DNA from: Oscarella lobularis | Lineage: Eukaryota; Porifera; Homoscleromorpha; Homosclerophorida; Oscarellidae | DNA: 64,000 nucleotides | Assembly (NCBI RefSeq): GCF_947507565.1 | Contig: NC_089184.1 | Span: 744,001 to 808,000 of the forward strand | Direction: 5' to 3' | Shown here: one piece after another, positions 11,770-22,700 of the stretch | Layout: each line of letters starts with the position of its first letter | Numbering within the stretch: position 1 is the first letter of the stretch | The notes under the pieces: model-generated | What the model was told of the DNA's origin: nothing | The model's database searches: none | Seen by the model: only the letters and a program-made list of their open reading frames with translations | Position numbers and translations under genes: made by a program

Positions 11770-13963
11770 ATGGATAGCGACGAGTTTCGACGGCGAGGCA
11801 AGGAGATGATAGACGCTATCGCGGACTATCACGACTCTATACGAGATCGGCGACCTCTGGCGGATGTCACTCCTGGCTATCTCCAAGAGCTGTTGCCTCG
11901 TGTGGCTCCCGAGCAGCCAGAGCAGTGGGACGACGTTTTCAAAGACATCGAGCGCGCCATTATGCCAGGAGTGAGAAACGAAACGGTGTCTATGAAAACA
12001 TATCAGCGATTCGCGCACGGTGTCATTTAGGTCACCCATTGGCATCATCCTCAATTTCATGCCTATTATCCTGCGGGCTTTTCTTATCCGTCTCTGCTTG
12101 GAGAAATGCTCTGCGATGCAATCGGGTGCGTCGGATTCTCTTGGGTGAGCATACAAATTTTTGTATCTAAGATAAGCAAATGACTCATGTAAACTTAGAT
12201 CGCTTCACCGGCATGCACTGAACTCGAAACGATTGTCTTAGATTGGCTCGGTAACTAAGCGATCCGGATCTTGTAGTACACAGAAGAGGTAGGGCATGCT
12301 TCTAGGAAAGGCGCTGGGGCTTCCTGAAGCATTTCTAACAAACGAATCGGATGCATCGGGAAAACCACAGTGCGGCGGAGGAGTTATTCAGGTTCTCTAA
12401 TAAAGTATCAGACATAGCGAGTGTGATACTGTGGCGTTTTTCTAACAGGGATCAGCGAGCGAGGCGCTTCTGGTGGGTGTGCTAGCCGCTCGAACTAGAA
12501 GCGTAAAAAAACTCCAGGAGAAAGATCCTAGTCTTTCCGTACAGCAAGCGATGGACAAACTCATAGCCTATGCCTCAGATCACGTTAGTAGAAAAGAGTT
12601 TAAAAACGCTCTCCTACTCTAGTCTACTTTTTTAGGTACACTCTGCCTTTCAGAAAGGCGGCTTGCTTGCGGGAGTGAGAACGCGTACCCTGCCCACAGA
12701 TGACGAGTTCTCTCTCCGTGGAGACAGTTTGAAGCAGGCCATCGAGGAGGACATCAAAGCGGGATTTGTCCCATGCTTTGTAGGTCGTATTTTATACCCG
12801 ATTGATCTGAGATTGACGAATAGGTGTGTGCAACATTGGGAACTACGTCATTCTGCTCATTTGATAATCTCCCCGAAATTGGGCCTATTTGTGAGTTGCA
12901 ATGAATACGCATGTACATCTATGAGCTAGGCCATTGTTAGGCCAAGAGAATGATGTATGGCTACACATTGATGCGGCGTATGCTGGAGGTGCATTGATCT
13001 GCCCGGAATTTAGACACTTTGGAAATGGTATTGAGGTCAGCAAATGATTTTCAAGAACTACAATTTAGTTAAACCACTCCGACTATTAGTTTGCAGATTC
13101 ATTCAATTTCAATGCTCACAAGTGGTTTCTCACTAATTTCGACTGCTCTTGTATGTGGTGAGTATTTCCTAGGCAGTCGGTAAGACTACGGTATCTCTTT
13201 CTGTTGTAAAGGGTGAAAAACAGAGCTCCTCTAATTACTGCAATGTCTCCCATCACTACTCCTGCATTTCTGAGAAATGCGGCGTCAGAAACAGGTTAGA
13301 TCAATTTTATCCGCACATCACTTTTAATTAATTTTTTTTCTGAAGGCTTGGTTACCGATTACATGGTACGTGTATGTGTGTGTGCGTGGCTGTTTGGCTA
13401 AATAACTGTGTAGCATTGGGAAATTCCTCTTGGAAGACGATTCCGCTCGCTCAAGCTGTGGTTTGTACTGCGTCTCTTCGGAATCACTGGCATTCAGAAT
13501 CACATCAGAAAAGTTGGATCACGATAGATGCTCTTTGACTAACTCTCTGAGTTGCCGTACTAAATAGCACATTGAGCTTGCAAAACGGTTTGAATCTTAC
13601 ATGAAAAATGACAATCGTTTCCGAATTGTTGGCAAGAGACATTTAGGACTCGTGTGTTTTCAGCTAAAAGCAGTACAGTACATTTAAGCGACAGAGCCTG
13701 AATGCTCAATTACAGGCCGCTGTTTTTCCTAGGGCGACGACGAGCTGAACAGAAAATTGCTGAAACAGCTCAACGCTTCGGGAAAACTTCACCTCGTCTC
13801 CACAGAACTCGAAGGAAAAGCCGTTCTTCGATTCGTGATTTGCTCAGCTCAAACAGAAGAAAAAGACGTCGACTTTTCGTGGCAAGTGATCAGCCAGACA
13901 ACAACAGCCATTCTTTCAAGAAAGAAAAAAGAAGACGAAGGACTGAGCAAACAACATCAGTAG
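11770..13963 (+). CDS. Aromatic L-amino acid decarboxylase-like enzyme, copy 1 (catalytic-loop Tyr to Phe)
   Basis: Group II PLP-dependent decarboxylase in about 12 short exons. It starts [20 protein letters not shown], typical of DDC. Visible elements: [11 protein letters not shown]; the His that stacks on PLP in [24 protein letters not shown]; the PLP Asp in [10 protein letters not shown]; the Schiff-base Lys in NFNAHKWF (most animal enzymes have NPHK); [14 protein letters not shown]. The mobile loop reads TTPAFLRN where DDC has DPTYLKH, so the position of Tyr332 is Phe (codon 13267-13269). In mammalian DDC and plant enzymes this exchange gives decarboxylation-dependent oxidative deamination to an aldehyde. 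The substrate cannot be deduced. Exon frames are intact. The tail after the last domain is Lys-rich. Confidence 0.93.
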
Positions 13964-14168
13964 ACATTCTTTCAAGTACTCAGTCTGTAATCATGGCTTA
14001 CTCTGTACGTGTGCGTTTGTTATTCTTATTTGTTATTCGAGCTTTAGACCCCTAAATTTTATCTGATGATGCTTCTAGTGACGTCATGCTGGGGGGATCT
14101 GTCCTGTCGTCAGTGTCGTCACGTGAAAGTAAACGGTGAAAGTCAAACGCAAGTGTCTCTTCGTATTG

Positions 14169-16334
14169 ATGGATAGCGACGAGTTTCGGCGGCGAGGAAA
14201 AGAGATGATAGACGCAATCGCTGACTATCATGACTCTATACGAGATCGTCCACCTCTGGCGAACGTCAATCCCGGTTATCTTCGAGATTTGTTGCCCCGC
14301 GCTGCTCCCGAGCAGCCAGAGCAGTGGGACGACCTTGTCAAAGACATCGAGCGTACTATTATGCCAGGCGTAAGAAAAGACATGGTCTCATGATCCACCG
14401 GCACGTGACTCCTGTGCAGATAACCCATTGGCATCATCCTCAATTTCATGCTTACTATCCTACGGGTTTTTCTTACCCATCTCTGCTTGGAGAAATGCTC
14501 TGCCAAGCGATTGGATGCATTGGATTCTCCTGGGTTAGCATATGCAATCTTTCATCATCTTTTCCAAGAAATTGTTTTAGATCGCTTCACCAGCAAGTAC
14601 AGAACTTGAAATCATTGTCTTAGATTGGCTGGGTAACCGCCCCGAATCTTACCATATGTTGACGTATAGCACGCTCCTAGGAAAGGCACTTGGGCTTCCT
14701 GAAGCTTTCCTAACAAGTGATGCATCAGGAAAACCACAGCACGGCGGAGGAGTCATTCAGGTTCTATGAAATACATAAGACGTCAGAGACACTATCTTTG
14801 TAACAGGGAACAGCGAGTGAGACGCTTCTGGTGGGTGTGCTAGCCGCTCGAACTAGAAGCGTCAAAAAACTCCAGGAGAAAAATCCCAGTCTTTCCGTAC
14901 AGCAAGCGATGGACAAACTCGTAGCCTATGCCTCAGATCACGTTAGTAGCAAAGAGTTAAAATTTCCCACTGTACTGTCTACTTTTTTAGGTGCATTCTG
15001 CCTTTCAGAAAGGCGGTTCGCTTGCCGGAGTGAGAACGCGTACCCTGCCCACCGATGACGAGTTCTCTCTCCGTGGAGACAGTTTGAAGCAGGCCATTGA
15101 GGAGGATATCAAAGCGGGATTTGTCCCATGCTTTGTAAATCGTATTTTACCCGGGTTTAGTTAATTGATCTGAGATTGACGAGTAGGTTTGCGCGACATT
15201 AGGAACTACTTCATTCTGCTCATTTGATAATCTCACTGAAATTGGGCCTATTTGTGAGTTGGGTAGATACGTACGTACACGTAAACGCTAGGTCATTGTT
15301 AGGCCAAGAAAATGATGTATGGCTACACGTTGATGCTGCCTACGCTGGAAGTGCATTAATCTGCCCGGAATTTAGACACTTTGCAAATGGTGCTGAGGTG
15401 CAGTAGGCAAACAATTTTTCGCAAACTACAATTTAGTTATTGCGCTCCGCGAGCTATAGTTTGCCGATTCATTCAATTTCAATGCTCACAAGTGGTTTCT
15501 CACTAATTTCGACTGCTCTTGTATGTGGTGAGTATGTGTACGTAGCTTATGTAGGAAGGAAAAATGTCTCCGCGTTTTCAAGGGTGAAAAATAGAGCTGC
15601 CCTAATTACTGCAATGTCTCCAACCGCTACTCCAGCATTTCTGCAAAATGCAGCGTCGGAAACAGGTCGGATTAATTAAAAGTCGTACTTTAGGCTTCTT
15701 CACTTAAAAATCAATTCTTTTTTAAATAAAGGCTTGGTTATAGACTACATGGTACGTAGGTGGATAGACGGGTGGGATATGGCTAAATACCTGTGTAGCA
15801 CTGGCAAGTGCCTCTTGGAAGACGATTCCGCTCTCTCAAGTTGTGGTTTGTACTGCGTCTCTTCGGAATCACTGGCATTCAGAATCACATTAGAAAAGTT
15901 GGTCTCCACAATCCCTTAATTAAATCAATTGTGAGACGTTGTGTCCTTTCGATAGCATGTTGAGCTAGCGAAGAGGTTTGAATCTTACATTGTCAACGAC
16001 GACCGTTTCCAAATTGTTGCTAAGAGGCATTTAGGGCTAGTGTGCTTTCAGCTAAAAGTAGGCAATTTTAGCCGCGGTCCGCAATGGCCCACCTTTCTCT
16101 TTCTAGGGTGACGACGAACTAAACAGAGAACTGTTGAAGCAACTAAACGCTTCGGGAAAACTTCACCTTGTCTCTACGGAGCTCGAAGGAAAAACTGTTC
16201 TTCGAGTGGCAATTTGCTCGGCTCAAACGGAAGAAAAAGACATCGACTTTTCTTGGCAACTTATCAGCCAGACAGCAAAAGACGTTCTTTCAGGAGACGA
16301 AGAAGAACCGAGCAAAATCAGTGGATCTGATTGA
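14169..16334 (+). CDS. Aromatic L-amino acid decarboxylase-like enzyme, copy 2 (tandem paralogue)
   Basis: Head-to-tail duplicate of the gene that ends at 13963, with the same exon layout and strong nucleotide similarity extending into introns. All exons read through: [27 protein letters not shown], the VDAAYAGSA Asp, the NFNAHKW Lys and [14 protein letters not shown]. The catalytic loop reads ATPAFLQN, so it also has Phe at the DDC Tyr332 position (codon 15638-15640). The C-terminus differs ([14 protein letters not shown]), without the Lys-rich run of copy 1. The upstream segment differs from copy 1 right up to the start codon, so regulation may have diverged. Like copy 1, it is predicted to be an aromatic aldehyde synthase or a modified decarboxylase. 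Confidence 0.93.
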
Positions 16335-16494
16335 CCTTTTCTAGCCTGACGGACCCGTTTTTTTTCCCCTGTGTGTGTGTATTGTACATGTATGTGCTAG
16401 TAAAACCGAAGCGCTTATTCGTAGCGCTAATCGTTTAGCGACACGACGACAGCAATCCAGAGACGACTCTTACGTATTCTAGAAGTTCGATCGA

Positions 16495-17605
16495 TCAGAC
16501 AAGGCAGTAGTACTCCACACTAAATATCTCACCATCGGGATTATTATAGAAGATGCAATTATTAGCACAGGTGAAAGGATTCGTGTCCCAAACAGTCGAT
16601 CCGCACGGACAGAGAGGTGGAAATTCAATCTTTTTCATGGCCATCTTTTCCTTCAACGTCTGTCGCATAGCCAAAACGTACCTTTTAACACCAGTACCGG
16701 ATGCCAATAGGTCGTGAAAAAAACCCGTGAGCTTATCACCTTTCGGTATCTTTGGCCTTTTGAAGCCTCGCTTGTCTGTCTCTGAGCGTTTCGTAAACGC
16801 GATTTCTCTCGCTTCTCTCTGACTTGCGTATCTATATGTACGTGTTAGAGAGCACTATTACATAATTCCGCACTGTGCACCTCGTTGACGGGGAGTCCCG
16901 TCATATCGTCAATGTCGTCTGGATAAAAGTACGCTTTCGTTAGCGCTTCTCTTTCCTCTTCTCTTTCTCGTTTCAATCTAACGTACAGGAAATCGCGGTT
17001 TTTGTTTCTTAATTAATTAATTGAAGTAGCAATCGACTTACTGAGCAATTTGCTTCTGTTCTTTCTTCATTGCTTGTCTTTGTTTTACCTGAGCTCGTTC
17101 GAGATTCATAAAATGACGACGAGACTGGGCCATCATATTCTCGTCCTACAATTAAAGTTTAAGCTACCAACGGACAGAAATGCCCCAGCAACTACCTTTT
17201 GCTCAATTGCTGTCTGTCCTTGCTCTCTAGATCCCACGCACTTTCCCGTGTATATACTCAGGGGCCTTGAAAAAACGGCCACTCCGTCTTCGGACTCTTC
17301 GCGCCCCTGCGCGAACGTCTCACGCAACGGCGCGCCAGCAGGCGTGACAGCATCTTTCCATGAGCCACCAGGTAAGTCAGACTATAGCCCATTGAAAATA
17401 TATAATTAAAATTAATTGATTTATTGCAACCTGATTTCCCCGTCTTTTTGAGAGAAGATCGCCTCTTGCTTTCAATTTCAACGTCATCTGACGACACGCT
17501 CAAAATTCGACGGGTGCAATGGAAAAAAAGTATTCAAATTACTTGGGATTTGTGAGGCGACAGAGACACGACCTTCCCGTCTCCCTCGCTCTCTTTTGTT
17601 TCCAT
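16495..17605 (-). CDS. Coiled-coil protein with Cys-rich C-terminal motif (possibly CCDC15-like)
   Basis: Model from ATG 17605 through phase-0 exons: METKESEGDG...SPHKSQ, then MTLKLKARG..., a Gly/Ser/Arg-rich segment containing RETFAQGREESEDGVAVFS, a long basic/acidic helix with DENMMAQSRRHFMNLERAQ and KQRQAMKKEQKQIAQ, YFYPDDIDDMTGLP, more Arg/Glu-rich helix, and a final exon with LCPCGSTVWDTNPFTCANNC followed by IFYNN. The CPCG...W...CANNC...FY pattern could bind a metal and recalls CCDC15-type proteins, but that link is from memory and weak. About 280 residues. No transmembrane segment; function unknown. Confidence 0.6.
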
Positions 17606-18152
17606 TGCCTCTCCGACGTCTCTTCCTTTTCTTCGCTTTACCTGCGTGGACAAATTTAAAATGGCCGTCTCGTGCCCGTCGTGATTAGGTTTTTTGCCTT
17701 TCGAAGAGGTTTTTGCGATTTCTTTTCCGCGCTGTCGTTTCTTTCCTGCTCGTCGAGCGATCGTGTGTCCGCCTAGACGGGTATTCGAGACAAGAGCCGC
17801 TGTTTGGCGAGCCCTACATGATGTTCAGGATAAACGCAGCGATGTTTGGCTTCGTGCCAGGCGATGTAGTTCTGTACGGAGCGCGGACGGAAGGAGAGGT
17901 CTTCCATTCTTGCGTTTGAAAACATCGCATCCGGGTAATACATGTAGGCGCCAATGAATAATAATTGAATTTGCTCACAATTATTTTTGGCAGCAATTTA
18001 TCATTTTTTTCAGCCGTGCTACCTCTTATTTCAGCTACGCTATTTGCATCAGAGATCAGCTTAGAAAAGTACCTGGTGCCGATGATAAATATAAGAAGTG
18101 CTCGTGTGCTCACCGGGCCCCAGTGATATGTTGGTGGTGTAGTCACGAAGCA
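17606..18152. other. Intergenic region between divergent genes
   Basis: Lies between the starts of the coiled-coil gene (-) and the UDP-glycosyltransferase (+), so it probably carries both promoters. A 68-codon + strand frame at 17713-17919 has no recognisable homology and no supporting splice sites. Nothing else is supported. Confidence 0.45.
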
Positions 18153-19646
18153 ATGACGACCCTCACCTCCTGGCTGGCGATTTTTCTTGTTCTCGGCTAT
18201 TCTACCGCAGTCTTGCCGTCGCCTGCAACTCCGCCACTGTCTGTCCTTCTTCTACCCCTTGCTGACTATTCTCACGTCTTGTTCTTTGTCGACATAGGCA
18301 ATGAATTAGATAGGAAAGGACACAAAGTTCACCTTGCGTCAACGAACCAGTATGAAACTTTGCTGGCAAACTACCCCTTCACTTTTCACGACATCGGAGT
18401 CGCTGATTGGGCTCCTCTTAGTTACCAAAACGCATCCGACGTCATAAGTTTCTTTGCGTGGATATTATTGGAAAAGAACGTCGCCCAAAGAAAACTAATG
18501 TGGTCTTTCGTCAAAACGATACCAAAGGACAAATTTGATATCATTATTGTAGACAACGATGTTCTGGCAAACTTTCCCGACAACTGGCGCAATTCTAATG
18601 CGACTTTAGTTGTCGTTAACACGTATCCTTCATACCGAGAAGACCCGTCATATAGCCACATCAGCAGAGGAACTTTTCAAGTCACTTACATGGAGAGTCT
18701 CTTTGACTCAACAATGCATATGGTAAAGGCACTGTGGACGGTGCTCCTCTTGTATGGGAGAGACAATCAAGCCGTTCTTTTTGAAGCACTTCGCTCTGAT
18801 CTCGATCAGGGTCAGGAGCTTCATATTATGCATACTATACCGGGCTTCCATCATCCTATTGATTTCCCTCAGCTTCAGAAGTACGTCATAGTGGGGGTTC
18901 CTTTGAGTGACAAAAAATTAACTCATCAAGGAACTAAAAGCGTACAGATATGGCTCAATCAACTACGACGAAACGACGTAGTCGTCTGCATGTCGTTCGG
19001 AAGCATAGGCTATCACACAAAATTAGAGGAGATAGTCAAAGGAGTTTTGGTTACCTCTAATGCCACTAAAATAATTCTCAGTCATCGCTATCCCGAACGA
19101 CTTGCAAATACATTCAAATCTGAAATTCGCTCAAAACGACTTGCCGTATTCAATTGGATTGATCAGAGGAAAGTACTGGCTCATCCAAAGACAAAGTTGC
19201 TCGTAACTCATGGAGGAATTCACAGCATCGTCGAAGCTCTCTCACAATCGCTACCACTGCTAATGATACCCTATTTTGATTCATTTCAGGAGCAGGTCCT
19301 GAACTGCCTGCTCGTTCAAACGCGCGGTGTTGGAGAGATGATTAAAAGCGGGAACGTTAACCAGAAACGAGTAAAAGAGAAAACGAAAAAGCTACTTGCC
19401 AATTGGGAGAAATACTCCGTGAAGGCGAAAGCGCTATACAAAACGAATCTCCTCGCCGGAGGAGCGAAAAGAGCCGCAGACGAGATAGAAAGGGCTTGGC
19501 TGCAAAAACGCTATAACTTCAAAACTGAAAAGGCGCCGGATACGCCTGTTTTGGTTCGACTCCTGGGAATAGCAACAGCGATATTTTTCCCAAAGATTGT
19601 ACTAAAAATCTGTAGGAAATGTAGGTGCAAGCGCAAAACGGACTAG
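18153..19646 (+). CDS. UDP-glycosyltransferase (UGT family), single exon
   Basis: Transfers a sugar from a UDP-sugar to small lipophilic acceptors in the ER lumen. About 497 residues from ATG 18153, chosen because it opens a clear signal peptide (MTTLTSWLAIFLVLGYSTA); an upstream in-frame ATG at 18123 would place polar residues first. The C-terminal donor-binding signature is present (FNWIDQRKVLAHPKTKLLV, THGGIHSIVEAL, LMIPYFDSFQEQ). Two deviations are seen: WxPQ is W-I-D-Q, and the final D-Q is spaced as FQEQ. A hydrophobic segment near VRLLGIATAIFFPKIV and a cytosolic tail ending KRKTD (KxKxx ER-retrieval type) follow. It has no introns in an intron-rich neighbourhood, which could mean retroposition. 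Substrate unknown. Confidence 0.92.
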   Translation: MTTLTSWLAIFLVLGYSTAVLPSPATPPLSVLLLPLADYSHVLFFVDIGNELDRKGHKVHLASTNQYETLLANYPFTFHDIGVADWAPLSYQNASDVISFFAWILLEKNVAQRKLMWSFVKTIPKDKFDIIIVDNDVLANFPDNWRNSNATLVVVNTYPSYREDPSYSHISRGTFQVTYMESLFDSTMHMVKALWTVLLLYGRDNQAVLFEALRSDLDQGQELHIMHTIPGFHHPIDFPQLQKYVIVGVPLSDKKLTHQGTKSVQIWLNQLRRNDVVVCMSFGSIGYHTKLEEIVKGVLVTSNATKIILSHRYPERLANTFKSEIRSKRLAVFNWIDQRKVLAHPKTKLLVTHGGIHSIVEALSQSLPLLMIPYFDSFQEQVLNCLLVQTRGVGEMIKSGNVNQKRVKEKTKKLLANWEKYSVKAKALYKTNLLAGGAKRAADEIERAWLQKRYNFKTEKAPDTPVLVRLLGIATAIFFPKIVLKICRKCRCKRKTD

Positions 19647-19717
19647 GAGTTATAGTTAATAGGTATCGAAGGGAGAGGGAGGAGGTTATAGTTAGACTAA
19701 ATGGTACATTTGTTGGC

Positions 19718-22700
19718 TCAGTCAGAAAAATTGAGTAATATTGAGAGGCGGTTACTTTGGAACCGGCCTCCGTGATCTGTTGCATACACGATTACCTCTC
19801 TTGTCGCGAAGTCCGGATGAACTTCGGTTGCCCAGTTCGTGTAGCGAATTCGTCGCAGTACATTCGCGTAAAACGTCTCGTCAGCGAGTCCGGCAAGCGT
19901 CAGATCGAATCGCGACGACGAGACAGATACGCCCGACGCTTTGAGCTGGTTGGTCAAACGCGTGTCGCTGGGCAGATCAATACTTTCGATGCACTGATTC
20001 TCGGAAGGCAAGAATCGAAGGCAGTCCATTTGAACGCGATTGAAAATCCTCCCCGGCAAAATACTGAATCCCCACAGTCGACCGGTAAAGCGTCTACTGT
20101 AAGGCAAAGAGCCAGGCGATCCTAAGTAGATAGTGCACTGGCTGCTCATCTCAAACCCAGCGACAAGACTACCAGACATCACCATGGTATTCTCGTTCAC
20201 GTATTTCTGCAGCTTGGAGCGAATTTCCTTCCCGTCAACGTACAGAAGAGCTCTTCTCCTTCGCAAATTTAACACGAGATGGTGCCATCGTCCGTCGTCG
20301 ATCATTGCCTCAAAGACGGCGTGTGTTTGTCGTCCCTTAGCCGTATAGACAAAATTGATCGTTCCTTCTCGGGCGTTGACTTCGAGTCCGAAATGAATTT
20401 GAGATTCCAAAACACAGGCAAACAAATAGCCGACGGTTTTCTCGCGAGAAACGCTGACGTACGTCGTAAAAGCGATTGACGTCGTCGTAGGCGGCATTTT
20501 GCCGTCGAGTAGGCGATGCGTCGCGACCGAATCCACTCGAACCGGCGGCGAATTTCTCAAGTGAATAATTCCATCGAAATTGTCCATCGATTCTAAGAGG
20601 TCGGCATCAACGAGAGACGGGGACAGGACGTGAAACATGCTATTGTCGTCTACGCAGAAGACGTTACGGTTCTCAACGCGACGAGCTATTTCGCACTCGT
20701 GCACTGTTCCCGTGAAGGGTATGATGAATCTCGGCAATTTTTTCATCTCGACCCGAACTAAATCGATCGTCCGCGCCAGTCCGTCGTCAACGAAGTTGAC
20801 GTCATTTAGAGGCTCGAATTGTCGTATTCTTTCCGCGTTAGAAACGTTCTTCGTTATTTCGTCTGCTCGCATTGTGATGTTTCGTTGCCGAAACTGAGGA
20901 ATACGAACTTGAGCGCTTTCCTCCAGTATGAACTCGCCATTTTCGACGGTCAATTCAATTCGCCGCAGCCCTTCCAACGGGAACGGATGGAGAATCGAAT
21001 ACAAGATTTTCGTCAGGACCGTTTCGAACGTCTGCGGAAAAACCTGAGCGTCGATGCGAAGTGAATTTCCACCACCTTGAGTGACTCGGACGCTCGATGG
21101 TAGGCCGGCAGAATCGACAGACAATTTTTCCATGCATCGTAGTAGACATTGCAGTTTCGCTTGACTGACAGCGATTTCTGGTACGAGAGCAACCCCGGAG
21201 AGATCACCTACAATTCCCTCAAGATTTCGTCTCGTTTCCGCCTCGCTGTGCATGCCTCCTAAACTGACTTTGCTTTTCTCAGAAGAGATCGTTATACGAC
21301 CAGGCAGCTGCCATCCTGGCTGAATCAATTCGCCGTCGACGTAGAGATGAACGAGCGACGATTGGCAGACAATTGCAACGTGACGACGCTCGCTGCGAAA
21401 CAGAACGAACCAGTTGTAAGTCAACTTTCGCCGTCCCACTGCAACAGTAAGTCCCACAAATCTCTGATTAACAAAAACGGACAGAAGAGGAGACGAATCG
21501 CCAGGAATTCGTTTGTCGAAGACTAGTCCTCCGCGAACGACTTTTATCCAAAAGGCAATAGTGAAGCGCAAGCCAAACTCGGATGGCAAAACCTCGGCAG
21601 GAATCGTTTTCGAGCGTCGATCAAAGATAAACCAATGTCGACCGCCGTCTCGCTGACCTTGAGCTAATCCTCGCGTCCACTCCAAATCTCTCGGCAGCAA
21701 GTCGATTCCCGAGGCGATCCCGCACTGCCTGAGAGCGATCAAGACGTCGTACGTGCTTCGAGCACAACTGTCGGATTCCACGCGAGCGACGACGCTGTAT
21801 AACGAAAGCGACTTGTCCTCGTCGATAAAACGAACGACCGGAACGACGACGGCACTCTCGTTTCGTTTCGTCAAAATTGACGGCTTTTTCGATATCGACA
21901 ATTCGGGCGGATAAAAGTTGGAGTTTGGCGGAGCGAGTGTGACCGCGCGAGAAACGAAATGATCGCCGTCGTTGGCGACAATCGATATCGTTCGCGGGTT
22001 GCCTTCGCGAAGAATCGGCCGATACGGTCGGGTAAAGATAATTTCGCGAAGCGCCGCTTCGATTGCTGTCGTCGAATCGGCCGATATCGTAAGACCCATG
22101 TGGAAATAGTGCACGGATACGCCGGGAAGTGTAACGGGAAGGACAAGGCCTTCTCCGCAATTCAAAGTGCAACTGATTCTGACTTGATCGGCGACGTGCG
22201 CCTGACTAACGGAGAGACCCCACAACGAGCCGCTGAACGCTCCGCCTTCCGAGCCGAGTCCGGCTCCGATACGGAACACGCGAGTCGATGAAATGGACAG
22301 GGAAACGAGTCGACTCGGGGTGCGATCGGCGGTGATTTTGTTGCCGTCGACGTAGAAAATCAAGTTCGCTCTATCGGCGACGATCGCCAGGTGATGCCAT
22401 CCATTGTCGTCTAGACGCAGAAAGCGAAGCGTTCCCAGGTTGACTTCTCCATAGCGCTCTCGCGCGCGGATTCGATATCGAAAAGCGAGGTAGCGATCGT
22501 TTTTCCCTCGTCTCACTTCGACGGCGTAGAGAAAATAGCTGTCATCGACGACGAGACCGAAGAGACTTCCTTCTCCGTCGTCGATCTTCGCCCAACATTG
22601 AAGCGTGAACTTTTGCCACCGGGTATTCGTTATCGTGTTCGCTTTAACGTCGATTTGTTCGCCTTCCTTGCCCGTAAAGGAGACGATTCTCCAGCGACCT

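Noticed and set aside
14169-16334. Second decarboxylase copy as a pseudogene
   Set aside because: Every exon reads through with intact splice sites and catalytic residues apart from the Phe shared with copy 1.
17713-17919. 68-codon + strand frame upstream of the UGT gene
   Set aside because: No homology, weak start context, and nothing in its surroundings to support expression.
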